Below are positions 11,160-23,749 of a stretch of 64,000 nt of DNA, one piece after another. Under the pieces are notes generated by a model, which was not told where the DNA came from, made no database searches, and saw only the letters and a list, made by a program, of their open reading frames with translations. The stretch is from Ampelocalamus luodianensis (lineage: Eukaryota > Streptophyta > Magnoliopsida > Poales > Poaceae). The stretch lies in the NCBI GenBank assembly GCA_036346255.1, contig CM070625.1, positions 37,762,520 to 37,826,519 on the forward strand, in the 5' to 3' direction. Each line of letters starts with the position of its first letter. Within the stretch, counting starts at the first letter, position 1. The position numbers and the translations under genes were made by a program.

Positions 11160-14074
11160 GGAACCCTAGCTTCTCCCAAAAGCTTCTTTTGAATCTCTTT
11201 TGCACTTCTAGTTCTTCCTCCTCTTGTGCTCAAAACACCCGAAAGCTCTTTGCCTCCATTGCTGAACTTTGGAGCTCTCTGGCGACCTCCGAGCTCCAGT
11301 GGTTCAATATTGCAGTTGTTGGCTGTCATTTGTTCTCTTGGTCACCTCCAAATCTCCTAATTTGCTTTGTTTAAACCTTCAGAGGTTGACAAGTGGGAGC
11401 ACGCTGTGGTCGGAGCTTTGTCTTCTTCACCTCCGGCGACCTCCACCGTCACCGGAGCTCCTGCGACCACTCCCAGTTCTCCTTCAATCCCTGGTGAGTA
11501 CATCAGTTCCAAAAACCCGATCCTCTTAGACCTCTTCAGTTTTCGTTTTCGGCCGCATTTGGTCTCCATCGGTTATCTCCGGCTAGCCGCCGATAGGGTG
11601 CGCTTTAGCCCTAGCTGTTGGCACCTTTAGGTTCTCCTCCCTATTTGGGACTTATCCGTGTTCTTGGTTTCCGCCGACGAGGTCCACGTCGCGGCGGTAA
11701 GTCTGTGGAACACGCCGGGTTTGTCGATCAAAACCTCCGTTTCGCCATGTTCTTCTGACAACTTTAATGCTCAAATCATTGCTTATCATATAGTGCGTTA
11801 ATGGTGTCTTAATCATCATTGTGGAGTCACCGACGTGTGGGCCATGGGTTTAGAATTAAAGTCCTAAGTCTTTAAGTGCTCTGTTGGATTCATTTATTGT
11901 CAATCATTAGATGCTTTTAATTTGTCTTAGCAGCTCACGACCTCTCCAAGATTAGATCTGGGCCTTAGGATCTTTCCGAAAAATCCTATGTCTCTCGACC
12001 TCCCTTTGGTGGTGATCCTAGCCGCCCAGACCACCTCAAGTAAATCTTAGCCATATAAGACCACCTCAGTGTTTCCAGAAAGGACCTTCCCCGAGGTCCT
12101 CTTTGCAAAAGATCACCCTTGGTCTTTTATAAAGAGAACCTTCAAAACTACCTTTGGGGTCCTCTTTACAAAAAGACCACCTCTGGTCCTTGGTGAAGAA
12201 GACCGCAAGACCTCCCTCCGCTCAGATCTGGACCGTTCAGGACATCCTCGCGGAGATCTGAACCGTCCAGGCCTCTCTCTATTAAACACCTGTCTCTTAG
12301 GACCTCCCCGCGAAGATCATGGCCATCCATGACCTCCTCGATGAGATCCTAGCCGTCCCGACCTCCCTCGTTTTCACCTTAGCCGTTCACGACCTCCCCC
12401 TGGATATCGTGACCGTCTAGGACCTCCTCCATTAGATCCGTAGCTTTAGGACCTCCCCGTCAGCTCTGGACCGTTAGATCTTGATCTAACGGGCTAGACC
12501 TCCTCAGTCTATTTACAACTCTATCGCTTAGTTTCTCTCGTTGCCGTTCATCTCTAGATCTACGGCTCAGATCTAGAGAACATTCGGACCACTCCGGATG
12601 CGATCTTGATCGTGGGCCATCGGATCTAAATCCATCGGTGGAGTCGTTGGCAGTTAAGACCTCCTCAGTAGATCTTAGCCGTCAAAGACCTCCCTCCTTC
12701 AGATCTCACCGTCCAGACCTCCTCTCTTAGACCTCCACCTTAAGGACCTCCTGTTGGATCTGGGCCATCAAGTCTGGATCTAACGGCTAAGACCTCCCCT
12801 TGGCGCGTTGAGGTCTTGGCGCCCAGGTGCTCGTGTGGGTTTTGGCATCTGAGCTCGTGAGCCGTCGCGATCTTTGATCAACGCCCACGACCTCCCGATT
12901 TCGTTGGTTTTTGATTTAGTTCCCGAGAGCTTTCATTTGCACTTATTAATTGTTTTAAACTTCAAAATGCATATCTTTTTCTCTCAGAGTTCCAAATTTA
13001 ACAAACTAAAGTTCTATAATGGCATCTCATAAAGTACTTTAGCATAGTATAGGTTTCTGAGAGTCTTTAACCCGAAATTAAACATGTCTTAGATTTATAA
13101 CTTAGAAAAATCATAACTAAATCATTTTAACTCAAATTAAGATGAGACCACTTGTGTTAGCCTTAAGATGTCGGTAGCTTCCTCAGTAAAATTTCAGCTA
13201 CACCACCTTTCTAGAAATTTTCACCAAACAATTTAATTATGTGAACGATATGCATTGCATTTTTCAAATAACCAAATTGTTTTGATCATATCTTTCGTAA
13301 TAAAAGTCCAAATCAATCGGTTCTTGTTTCTAAATTCATTTTAAATCATGCTCTTGCTCTTTGTAAAATTTTGAGCATTTGGAGCATTTTGGTTTTAGAG
13401 TCTTTTTTCGTTTTCTTTGTTCTTATCGGTTCTTTTTCGCTCTTTTGGTAGGTTCCGACGTGTGCATCCTTGAGAGTGATCCTCTGTGACATAGTGAGCA
13501 ACAAAGAGCAGCGGTTTGATCATTTCCCAACCGATCCCATTACTTTAAAGTCTAATATTTTGTTTAACTTCTATGTATGCATTGCTATTTTGTTGTTAAA
13601 TTGATTAGTTAATCCTCTAGTTGCATAATCTGTAGGCAAATAATTATCCTTTACTACCGAGCCTAGGTTATTTCTTTGTGATTAGAGTTCGTTGGATGAG
13701 CTCTTGTCACTTAGTAGATTTCGAATAAATATTGCTTAGCCATGCCTAGTTATCGGTAGTATTGGGCGATCATCGACTTAGTCGATGATCTTGATCACAA
13801 ATGCTTATATTATTCCATTATGTCCAATCCTTGTGTTTTATTGATTTACAAATCAAAAGCGAAAACAAAACTATATCTTGACTTGGGCACAATGGTATGT
13901 TGGTGTGATATGTTGGGTGTGAATGGAATGGTGCCTAAGTCCCTAAGGACCGAGTTACTTGTGCCATTGATCCAAGCAATTGTTGCGTGCTAACCATACG
14001 AGGGGATATGGAACCTCTCTTGACTAAGTACTTTGGGAGGTGTTAATTATGAGTGGTCGTGGGTGTGTTGAAAC

Positions 14075-14092
14075 CGTGTGTGTGTGTGTGTG
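14075..14092. repeat. (TG)n microsatellite
   Basis: Uninterrupted alternating GT/TG run of about nine units within the family-2 5' LTR. Likely polymorphic in length. Confidence 0.85.
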
Positions 14093-14639
14093 GTGTTGGA
14101 GGAGCATTAGGCACGGTTAGGTGTCTAATGTGTCCTTCTCCGTGGGTTGCGGCTCTTAATTAGCATCGTCCATTGGAAAGTGTCTTGTTAGACTTAGCCG
14201 TGCTGCATACCAAAGGTAGTATGCTAACCGTGGTGGTGGAAAGGCGGTCTATCGTGTGGGTACATTGGTACACCTGCGAGGTTAAAACTATTCGAATAGC
14301 CTCGTCCTAGGTTATGGATACGCTTGGTTATTTCCCACAAGAACTAGACTACAACCTTTTTAAAAACTTAAACTTGACATGGGTGGTATGAAGGGGTACT
14401 TCATGCTATTGTTGTGGTGGCTATTGGGTTAGTCACTTCCAGGATGTTGTCATCTACCTATTGTTATAGTTGTTTCTCTTTTATTTGAACAATAAGAATT
14501 AATTGCAAACTTGCTTTTAAATGTAATACATTATTGCAAATAAAACTTGCTTTATGTTTGAAAATAAGTCGAGCCTCATCCACTTAAATAAAGCTTGCAT
14601 GTAGCTAATTATAGTTCTGTTATCTCACACGTCGGTCTT

Positions 14640-14664
14640 GAGTACAAAAACAATTTTTGTACTC
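14640..14664 (+). other. Conserved LTR hairpin, longest version (family 2)
   Basis: GAGTACAAAAA, loop CAA, TTTTTGTACTC: a perfect 11-base-pair stem. Its GAGTAC/GTACTC base matches the hairpin of the other LTR families at the same relative position. Confidence 0.7.
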
Positions 14665-15086
14665 GATGTCAGGTCTTAAATGTTTTGTTGCGAGGAAGAA
14701 GGTGAGCCCCAAGGGCCTTACTTTGCGAGATGTGCGGGTTACGGGACGACTAGCTTGGCGGTCCGGTTGGTTGCCTTGTGGGTAAAGGCACACCGATTGG
14801 CTTTTGTTTATCGCCATCTTATGGCACTTTGCTTCATTGTGTACTTATCTAGTTGTATGTCTTTTGGCGGTCGGCCTCTCTTTTGTAATAACTCTTTATA
14901 TTAAGTAGGTTTTCACTCGTTGCTTGTTCGGTTCTATGTGAATGAATGGAAATGATGCATGATTTTGTAACGGGTGTGTATCACTGCAATGGGAAGTATA
15001 CATATCTCGAGGCTTAGTTTATCTGATTTGTGATGCTAGGACCAATGGATGGTTAAGCATTACAAGCCAAATAAACAGGGTCCTCA

Positions 15087-15850
15087 AAGTTGGTATCGAG
15101 GCCATTCCACCGTAGTAACCCAAGCTTGATCGTCTTTAGGATATTTTGGAAAACTTAATTTCAAGTATCAAATGATTTATGAAAGCTTAAGTAAGTTCTC
15201 AGATTTTACTCCTTACCTATCTTAGCTTTCTATCTCATCTTGCTCTACTTTGAGTTTTAAAAGTTGTACTCCTTTCCTTCTCTCAAAAGATAGTTGTATC
15301 GTTAATTGGGTTTTGGGAACCATTGAGTTTGGCAAATTGAAGTGTTAGCTGCCCTCTATAAGGTTTTGAAGCTTCGGAAGTTGAAGATTTAGGCTTAGAA
15401 GCTTGGATGCAAAATCTGGACAGCGAGCGTCAATTTCCGGACAGCAAGCTCAAAGGTCCTAAATAGGGTAGAAAATGAGAGGTTAATCAACTAAAACTTG
15501 TGGGAATAAAAGGGTAAGATGTGATGCTAGTTAGCTATGTATCTAGCAATATTTTTTGCCGCCTTACCCTTGCTTTTGAGTAGTGTTAGACTTGATATAG
15601 GGTGCTGAAGTTTTATCTTCTCAACCCATTGCTCGTTCATTCAATACGGGTTAATGGCATCGAGAAGTTGAGATTTGGTTTGGTGTTCCCCTTGTTGTTT
15701 TGGAGCCTCTTTGGAAGCATTTAAAGTTTATATGCTTGTTATTTTGGCTTGTGTTTAGGGTGATACCTCATTCCCCTAATCGTAGCTTTTCGCTTTCATC
15801 AACTTCTAGATTGAGGTTTTGTTGCTAACCCAAATTTCCTTGTCCCAGGG
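15087..15850 (+). other. Family-2 PBS and untranslated leader
   Basis: Contains the primer-binding site TGGTATCGAGGCC at 15091, a variant of the initiator-methionine site, then about 740 bases without coding signal. It ends TTTCCTTGTCCCAG|GG just before the gag ATG at 15851, an acceptor-like sequence with a good pyrimidine tract. No extra ORF like that of family 1 is seen here. Confidence 0.7.
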
Positions 15851-16870
15851 ATGGTGGTGGTACTCGTAGCGGCCGTGGTCGGCGACTGGTTTGGATGAGG
15901 AGCTCCCGCCTCCTTCGACCATGGTCGAGGTTCTTCTGGTCGAGCGCAACTGCTCGGAGGGCAGGAGGGTCTCGTTGGATGTTATGCGCGCAACACCTCG
16001 CCTCTTGCCGGTGCCTCGGGATCTCGGGCAGGGTGGACCTCGACCTCGTGGGGCCTTCTTGAGTTTCTTCGCACCCACCCCCGTTTTCTAGATCCGAGGA
16101 CCCTCTCGACGCAGATGACCGGCCGTCAAAGTTGAGCGAGCTCGGCGTCGCCAGATGCCGAGGATGTCGACAAGGCACTCTTTGCCTCCCATCACCGCAG
16201 GGCGGCACTCTCTTGGTGGGAGAACTTCTTGGCCATGCAGCCCGCCGGCCACATCGTCTCTTGGGAGGAGCTCCGATGCGTTACGTCGAGCTCACATCCT
16301 GCCGCTTGATGAAACCAAGAAGAAGGAATTTCTCGCGCTCAAGCAAGGGCGTAAGTCGGTGATGGAGTACCTTTACGTGTTCAACCACTTGGCTCGTTAT
16401 GCTCCATCTGAGGTGGCCACCGATGAGGCCAGCGGAGAAGTTCATGGAGGGCTTGTGCGAGGAGATGCAAGACAAGCTATCCATTGTGGACTTTGCCGAC
16501 TTTCGACCTTGGTGGACAAGGCCATTGTTGCCGAGCACAAGGCGGCGCTAGGCGAGTCCCGCGCAAGTGGGAGGCCCAAGATGCATGCGGGCCGGCCTTC
16601 CCCATCCTCGTGTTGGGCTGCATCAGGCCCGTTCCTTGGCCTTACCACCGCCGAGGCCATCGGCACCAGCCCCTCGCCCTCCGCAGGCCGTGCCCCAGTC
16701 ACGTGCACCTGCGAGTCAGCCGAGTGGCCCCCGCAATCCGGCTGCTGGGGTCACTTGCTTTTCCTGCAGCCAGAAGGGGCATTATGCGAACCAATGCCCT
16801 AAGAAGATCGGAGCGACCCTCGCCCTAATGGAGGACGCGGCAAGGAGGTGGTCCTTCCTGTGATCGGTTG
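15851..16870 (+). pseudogene. gag: Family-2 gag, frameshifted
   Basis: Nucleocapsid precursor of a Ty3/gypsy chromovirus. Core motifs appear in alternating frames: an ALSWWENF segment near 16206-16235, then LKQGRKSVMEYLYVFNHLAR at about 16339-16398, then a segment typical of the gag C-terminal half (VDKAIVAEHKAALGESR) near 16510-16565, a Pro-rich linker, and an intact CCHC zinc knuckle CFSCSQKGHYANQC at about 16756-16797. The zinc knuckle binds genomic RNA in this family. At least four frame changes are needed, and the noise level matches the surrounding low-quality zone. Confidence 0.8.
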
Positions 16871-16887
16871 TCCCCGCTACCCAAGGC

Positions 16888-17151
16888 GTGGGTAGTGGCC
16901 GCGTCAACCTCATCTCCGCGGAGGAGGCACAGGAGGCGCCTGAAGTGGTGTTGGGTACGCTTTTGGTTAACTCCCATCCTGCTACCGTTTTGTTTGATTC
17001 AGGAGCATCTCATTCATTTGTTTTGAATCATTTCTTCTTTGTTGGTGAGCTTGGTTTGCTCTGTGTTGGTCCCCTTGCTCATTCGCTCTCCAGTTCGGAG
17101 TTGAGGGTCGAGCTTGAGTGTCGGGATGTCCTCGTTGAGATAGAGGAGTAG
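16888..17151 (+). pseudogene. Family-2 aspartic protease fragment
   Basis: An open frame of 87 codons containing LLVNSHPATVLFDSGASHSF. The DSGA triad is the retropepsin active site and is intact here, in contrast to the DYGA of the family-1 copy at 9842. The start codon used by this frame is incidental, since protease is normally made as part of a Gag-Pol precursor. It ends in a stop before RT. Confidence 0.75.
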
Positions 17152-17339
17152 GATTTTTAGCGAACCTTATCCTCCTCCATTCAGCAAGCTTAGATGTAAT
17201 GCAGGCATGGATTGGTTGTCTCAAGACATGGGACAAATCGATTGCGCCGAGGCTCATCTATCTCACGATCCTTACGGTGGCGAGTTCTTTCGCCAGAAGG
17301 CGCAAGGTCCGCATCTCTTCGTGCTCGAAGCAAAGCCAC

Positions 17340-18260
17340 TCTAGATATTAGTGAAGTCCCTACAGATGTGACTTGATGTCTTCCCGAAGATCTCCAGGGA
17401 TGCCGCCACCAGTGACCTCGAGTTCGCCATTGAGTTGGTTCCGGTACTACTCCGATTTCGAAGAGGCACTCTTCGGATGGCTCCAAGCGAGTTGGTGGAG
17501 TTGAAGAAGCAACTGGGGAGCTTCAGGAGAAGGGCTTCATCCGTCCTGGATCATCCCAGTGGGGTTGTCCTGCAATCTTTGTAAAGAAGAAGGACAATAC
17601 TCACGCATGTGCGTGGATTACCGCCGCAATGAAGTGACGGTAAAGAACAAGTATCCTCGCCCGTGTCGACGATCTCTTGATCAATTGACCGGAGCTCGAG
17701 TCTTCTCTAAGATTGATTTGAGAGTGGGATATCATCAAGTTCGGATTCGAGGAGGATATTCCCAAGACGGCTTTCTCTACTCGTTATGAAGTACGAGTAT
17801 ACCGTCATGTCATTCGCTTAACCAATGCTCCCGCCTTGTTCGTGAATCTCATGAATTCGGTGTTTATGGAGTATTTGGATAAGTTTGTGGTGGTCTTCAT
17901 CGATGATATTCTTATCTACTCCAAGAACGATGAGGAACACGCTGGCATCCGAGGCTTGTGTTGGGCAAACTTCGTGAGCACCACCGTATCGTAAGTTCAG
18001 CAAGAAGTCGCGATTCAGTTGAAGAAGTGGCCTTCTTAGGCCATGTTCTTTCAGCAGAGGCATAGCTGTGGATCCTAGCAAGATCGTGATGTGCTTTCTC
18101 GAGTCACCCTCTTCGGTCACCGGTGCGAGTTTTCTTGGTTTAGCGGGATATTATCGCCGCTTTATCGAGAACTTCTCCAAGATAGCGAAGCCAATGACGG
18201 AGTTGCTCAAGAAGGACAAGAAGTTCTGGTGGTCTGCTGATTGCAGGAAAGTTTCAAGTA
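17340..18260 (+). pseudogene. Family-2 reverse transcriptase, frameshifted
   Basis: Copies the element's RNA into DNA. Visible motifs: MCVDYRRNEVTVKNKYP and a following KIDLRVGYHQVRI segment in one frame at 17559-17789, the catalytic FIDDILIYSK at about 17892-17925, and FLGLAGYYRRFIENFSKIAK at about 18131-18190. These are in the order and spacing of a Ty3/gypsy RT, but the frame breaks near 17790 and between later motifs. The catalytic DD pair is present. It could not be translated as it stands. Confidence 0.85.
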
Positions 18261-18299
18261 CTCAAGCAGCGATTGACCACCGCTCTGTTCTTGTTCTCC

Positions 18300-18720
18300 C
18301 GATATTCATCGAAGCTTGATATCTTCTGCGACGCTTCGCGTCGGGGCCTCTACCGTGTCCCGGTGCAAGAAGGCAAGGTAGTGGCCTATGCATCAAGGCA
18401 ATTGAGACCTCATGAACTCAACTACCCTACCCATGACTTGGAGCTAGCCGCGTGATCCATGCACTTAAGATCTGGCGACATTACCTAATCAGTGTCGTTG
18501 TGAAGTGTATTCGGATCACAAAGCTTGAAGTATTTGTTTACCCAACCGATCTGAACCTCGTGCAAAGGATATGGTTGGAGTTGATCAGGACTATGATATG
18601 GGTATTCACTACCATCCGGCAAGGCCAATGTCGCTATGCGATGCGCTTAGTCGCAGCGCATTGCAATGCATTGTTGCTCCAAGAGCCCCACCACCCTTCG
18701 GAGGAGTTTCAGTTGCCTCA
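18300..18720 (+). pseudogene. Family-2 RNase H fragment
   Basis: Removes the RNA strand after reverse transcription. A clear frame holds FCDASRRGLYRVPVQEGK and a following segment ending ELNYPTHDLELAA at about 18310-18455, the expected first half of a gypsy RNase H with its leading catalytic Asp (FCDAS). Downstream, a DALSRSA segment marks the end of the domain near 18637-18657. Confidence 0.8.
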
Positions 18721-18789
18721 ACTTGGGTTTGGTGGAGCATGGTTCCCTCGCCGCCTTGGTTGTACAGCCAACCTTGGTGGATCGGATCA

Positions 18790-19700
18790 AGTCCGCTCAA
18801 CGATCGGATGTTGGAGTGAACCGCATCAAGGAAAATGTCAAGAACGGAACAACCAAGTGTTTCTCGGAAGATGAGTTTGGTGTTGTGCGGTTGGGCAACG
18901 CCTTGTAGTTGCAAAGGACATGGAGTTGCGGAGTTGATCCTCCACGGCCCACGATTCCCGCTATCCATTCATCCGGGGCCACGAAGATGTATCATGATCT
19001 TCGCCGAGATTTTGGTGGACCCGAATGAAGAGGGAAGTCGCCAAGTTCGTTGTCGAGCGCGACGTGTGCCGTCGTGTCAAGGTCGAACATCGCCCCGGCA
19101 GATCGCCCGACCCTTGCCTGCTTCCGTGTGGAAGTGGGATTGGGCCGATGGATTTTATCACCGCCTACCCAGTCACCGAGGCAATGATGCCATTTGGGTT
19201 GTTGTTGATCGATTGACTAAAGTGGCACACTTCCTCCCGATCAAGACCAAGATTCGCACGGTCACCTTGCGAGCTCTATATCGCCAGATCGTGAGCTTGC
19301 ATGGGTGTCAAGACGATCATTTCTCGATCGTGGTTCCATCTTCATTTTTCGCTCGCATAGCTTGCAAGAAGCTATGGGAACTCGTCTTTCATTCAAAGAC
19401 AACATATCACCCCAAAATCGATGGTCGACCAAAAGGGTCAACCAAGTTTTAGAGGACATGCTTGAGCTTGTGTCTGTCCCTATGGGAAGCATTGGGAGAA
19501 GTGCTTACCATTCGCCGAGTTTTCTTACAACAACAGCTTCCAAGCGAGTCTCGGCATGGCACCATTCGAGGCCGGTGAGAGACCTTTCTTTGGCCTGGAC
19601 TCGATCAATGAAGCCGAGAGTCAAGTCCAGCTTGTTCGTGATCGCTTGCGCATGGCTCAATCCAGCAAAAGAGCTATGCGGATCGCCGTCGTCGCGAGTT
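18790..19700 (+). pseudogene. Family-2 integrase, frameshifted
   Basis: Inserts the DNA copy into the genome. The HHCC zinc region leaves RDVCRRVKVEHRPG near 19055-19096. The catalytic core shows WVVVDRLTKVAHFLPIKTK near 19196-19251 with its first Asp, and a degraded DRG(S/P) motif near 19322-19340. The segment corresponding to the QTDGQTERVNQ region of family 1 is garbled near 19410-19450. At least three frame changes. Confidence 0.8.
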
Positions 19701-20124
19701 GAGTTTTGAGCCCAATGACTTTGTTTATCTCAAGGTCTCCCTTTGAAGGGCCATCAACGCTTTCGCCGAGGCAAGTTAGCTCTTCGATATGTCGGTCCAT
19801 ACCGTGTCACCGAAAAGAAGGAGCCGCCGCCTACAAGCTGGAGTTACCGCCGCACCGGGCGGTACATGATGTGTTCCATGTGTCCTAGCTAAAGAAGTGC
19901 TCCGTGTTCCAACCGAGAAGCTCCGTTGGAAACTCTTGATGTCTAGGAGGATTTGACCTACCATGAGCATCCTGTTCGCATCTTTGAAGAAGCTGAACGA
20001 AGAACGAGGAATAAGACCATCAAGTTCCTTAAGGTTCAGTGGTCGAATAATTCTGAGGATGAAGCTACTTGGGAGCAAGAAGATCGTCTCCGTGCAGACT
20101 ACCCCTCTTTCTTTTCCGAGTGAG
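19700..20124 (+). pseudogene. Family-2 integrase C-terminus with chromodomain-like tail
   Basis: Contains the GPYRVTEKK-like and HDVFHVS segments of the integrase C-terminal region (about 19785-19888) and a tail matching KFLKVQWSN...SEDEATWEQ near 20025-20085. This is the C-terminal signature of Tekay/Del chromoviruses, where it is thought to guide integration to heterochromatin. It is read across two frames. Confidence 0.7.
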
Positions 20125-20147
20125 ACAAATCTCGGGACGAGATTTTT

Positions 20148-20163
20148 GTAAGGGGGGAGGTTT
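20148..20163 (+). other. Polypurine tract of the family-2 element
   Basis: AAGGGGGGAGG followed by TTT and the TGTAACATCC start of the 3' LTR. It lies after ATCTCGGGACGAGATTTTTG, a conserved pre-LTR sequence also seen before LTR2. Confidence 0.85.
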
Positions 20164-23100
20164 TGTAACATCCCAAATTCTGTACTTGTGTTTCAAGTGT
20201 AAGAAAATGAGTAGAATTTAAAACTTTTTCTTACATCATGTATTTCCTGTGTGTACTAAACAATTATTGTACAAGAGTATGGAAATACAAAGTCACAAGT
20301 CTTTTGATCCAAATCTTGATCCTTCAAAAACAATCTTGTCGAATGTTTTGATCATCTCCTGAAATATTTTTCCTAAGATTTTGGGATGGTTTGTGGCCCT
20401 CTCAAACATTTTACAATTTTTGGAAATTGTTTGAATAGTTTTAAGGGCAGTCAAACTTATTTGACTTGTAGTCAAACCCAAGCCTAGCACATCTGTATGA
20501 TTTTTGGAGAAAATGCTCAAGATAAAAACCTCTGGAAACTGTACACAAGTTCCATCTCTAGGTTATCAAGCTCTTTGTCACAATTTCGTAAAACTTGGAG
20601 CCGCTTGCTATCTCTAAGAGTCCCTTCAAGATCTCGATTCAAAATAAACCTTAAGCCCCGGTCCGAGTCGACTTAGACTCGGACTTCCTGTCTCGATCGC
20701 ACCGAGCCGCTTAGCCGTGTCGGGCTCGGGCATTGGCCACGTGTGGTCCGGACTGCTCGATTTCAATCCGACGATCAAAGACCTCCCACCCGCACGACCT
20801 CCTCCCTGTTCTCTTGCAAAGACAACCTCGAGGACCTCCCTAGGACCTCCTTTGCACCTTTTGCAAAACCACCGGGCGACTCTCCTCACCCTCCACGACC
20901 ACCCCTAGCACTTGGGTGATCGTGGGCCGCCCATCTTGAGATCTCGTGGCTCGGACTCTCCCAAGTGTTAGGACCTCTAACACATAGTTCTAAATCTGAG
21001 CCCTTAGATTTCAATCCAACACCACGACCTCCTAGTGGAGCTCGGGCCAACATTTAGCCGTTGAATTCTTTGATCAGCCTCCTAGTTCTCTCACCGACCG
21101 TGGGGCTTGTCATTATCAATTTTGTGCATGGCAAGAGAGCAAAGCGCTCTGTCAACTCTAGGGTCGACAAACGGCTATGTGCTGCCAACATTAAATGTTT
21201 GGCGCCTTTTGCTCAAAAGTCTCTCCGACAACCTACTCCCATCATTTCGAGGGTGCCCTAGATCGCAGCACATGAGTCGCCCGGTTCCTTTTTGCAAATG
21301 GCTATAAGAGGAACCCTAGCTTCTCCCAAAAGCTTTTTGAATCTCTCTTGCACTTCTAGTTCTTCCTCCTCTTGTGCTCAAAACACCAAAGCTCTTTGCC
21401 TCCATTGTTGAACTTTGGAGCTCTCCACGACCTCCGAGCTCCAGTGGTTCAATATTGCGCTTGTTGGTCATCATTTGTTCTCTTGGTCACCTCCAAATCT
21501 CCCTAATTTGCTTTGTTTAAACCTTCACGAGGTTGACAAAGTGGGAGCTGCTGCGTGGTCGGGAGCTTCGCTTCTTCACCTCCAGCACCTCCATCGTCAC
21601 CGAGCTCCTGCGACCACTCCCGCCTCCTTCAATCTCGGTGAGTACTTCAGCCCAAAACCCGATCCTCTTAGACCTCTTCGGTTTTGTTTTCACGCATTTG
21701 GTCTCCGGCGGTTATCTCTCTGGCCGCCGATTGGGTGCACTTAGCCCTAGTGTTGGCACCTTTAGGTTCTCCTCCTATTTGGGATTTATCCGTGTTCTTG
21801 GCTTCCGCCGACGAGGTTTTGTCAGTCAAAACCTCCCGTTTTCGTCATGTTCTTCGGACAATTTTAATGCTCAAATCATTGCTTATCATTTGGTGCGTTA
21901 ATGGTGTCTTAATCTATGCCGTGGAGTCACCGACGGTGGGCCATGAGTTTAGAATTAAAGTCCTAAGTCTTTAAGTGCTCTCGTTGGATTCATTTATTGT
22001 CAATCATTAGATGCTTTTAATTTGTCTTAGCCGCCACGACCTCTCCAAGATTAGATCTGGCCTTAGGATCTTTCCAAAAATCCTAAGTCTCTCGGATTCT
22101 CCTTTGGTGGTGATCCTAGCCGCCCAGACCACCCTGTTAAATCTTAGCCATATAAGACCACCTTCAGAGCTTCAAGCAGGACCTTCCCCGAGGTCCTCTT
22201 TGCAAAGATCACCTTGGTCTTTTATAAAGAGAACCTTCAAAACTACCTTTGGGGTCCTCTTTACAAAAAGACCACCTCTGGTCCTTGGTGAAGAAGATCA
22301 GCAAGACCTCCTCCGCTCAGATCGACTGCTCAGACATCCTCGCGGAGATCCGAACCGCCCGTGCCTCTCTCTATTAAACACTGTCTCTTAGGACCTCCCG
22401 CGAAGATCATGGCCATCCATGACCTCCTGGTGAGATCCTAGCCGCCCCGACCTCCTCGTTTTCACTTTAGTCGCTCACGACCTCCCCGGATATCGTGACC
22501 GCTCTAGGACCTCCTCCATTAGATCCGTAGCTTTAGGACCTCCCGTCGGCCTCGGACCGTTAGATCTTGATCTAACTGGCCAGACCTCCTCGCCTATTTA
22601 CAACTCTATCGCTTAGTTTCTCTCGCTGTCGCTCATCTCTAGATCTACGGCTCGATCCGGAGAACATTCGACCACTCCGGATGCGATCTTGATCGTGGCC
22701 ATCTGATCTAAATCCATCGGTGGAGTCGCTGGCGCTAAGACCTCTCGTGAGATCTTAGCCGCCAAAGACCTCCCTCCTTCGGATCTCACCGCCCGCATCT
22801 CTCTCTTAGACCTCCACCTTAAGGACCTCCTGTTGGATCCGGGCCATCAAGTCCGGATCTAACGGCTAAGACCTCCCTTGGCGCGTTGAGGTCTTGGCGC
22901 CTGTGTGCTCGTGTGGGTTTTGAGATCTGAGCTCGTGAGCCGTGCGATCTTTGATCAACGCCCACGACCTCCCGCCGCTGGTTTTTCGATTTAGTTCCTA
23001 GAGCTTTCATTTGCACTTATTAATTGTTTTAGACATCAAAAATGCATATCTTTTCTCTCAGTAGTTCCAAATTTAACAAACTAAAGTTCTATAATGGCAT

Positions 23101-23749
23101 CTGTTAAAGTACTTTAGCATAGTATAGGTTTTACAAGAGTCTTTAACCCCAAATTAAACATGCCTTAGATTTATAACTTAGAAAAATCATAACTAAATCA
23201 TTTTAACTCCAATTAAGATGAGACCACTTGTGTTAGCCTTAAGATGTCAAGAGCTTCCACCGTAAAAATTTCAGCTACACCACCTTTCTAGAAATTTCAC
23301 CAAACAATTTAATTATGTGAACAAGAATAGATTGCATTTTTCAAATTAACCAAATTGTTTTGATCATATCTTTCGCAATAAAAGTCCAAATCAATTGGTT
23401 CTTGTTTCTAAATTATTTTAAATCATGCTCTTGCTGTGTAAAATTTTCAGAGCATTTGGAGCATTTTGATTTTAGAGTCTTTTCGTTTTCTTTGTTCTTA
23501 TCGGTTCTTTTCGCTTTCTTTCGGTAGGTTCCGACGATTGTGCCATCCTTGAGAGTGATCCTCTGCAGCATAGTGAGCAACAAAGCCTGCAAGCAGCTTG
23601 ATCATTTCCCAACTGATCCCATTACTTTTAAAGTCTAATATTTTGTTTAACTTCTATGTATGCATTGCTATTTTGTTGTTAAATTGATTAGTTAATCCTC
23701 TAGTTGCATAATCTGTATGCAAATAATTATCCTTTACTACCTGAGCCTA
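20164..23749 (+). mobile_element. 3' LTR of nested family-2 element, truncated
   Basis: Begins TGTAACATCCCAAATTC and follows the 5' LTR closely for 3586 bases, up to GAGCCTA (5' LTR equivalent near 13661). The last ~1.4 kb, with the TTCGAA block and hairpin, are missing. At 23750 family-1 integrase sequence resumes, so a deletion took both this LTR end and the family-1 RT/RNase H. Many small differences from the 5' LTR are clustered at CNG triplets; see findings. Confidence 0.9.
21303..21309 (+). promoter_or_regulatory. TATA box of the family-2 3' LTR
   Basis: TATAAGA in the same context as 11153. Confidence 0.55.

Larger units (their letters stand above)
10003..15086 (+). mobile_element. 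5' LTR of nested family-2 Tekay-like element
   Basis: Starts TGTAACATCCCAAATTC, ends GGGTCCTCA, 5084 bp, followed by a primer-binding site at 15091. The partner LTR begins at 20164, and a reverse solo LTR of the family lies at 28924-33758. Contains TATAAGAGG at 11153, many CCTCC-rich segments, a palindrome CCGTTAGATC/GATCTAACGG at 12471-12492, a (TG)n run at 14075-14092, the ATTCGAATAGCC block at 14255-14320, and an 11-base-pair hairpin at 14640-14664. The insertion site is inside the family-1 protease (left flank GAAGG); the right TSD is lost through truncation of the other LTR. Confidence 0.9.
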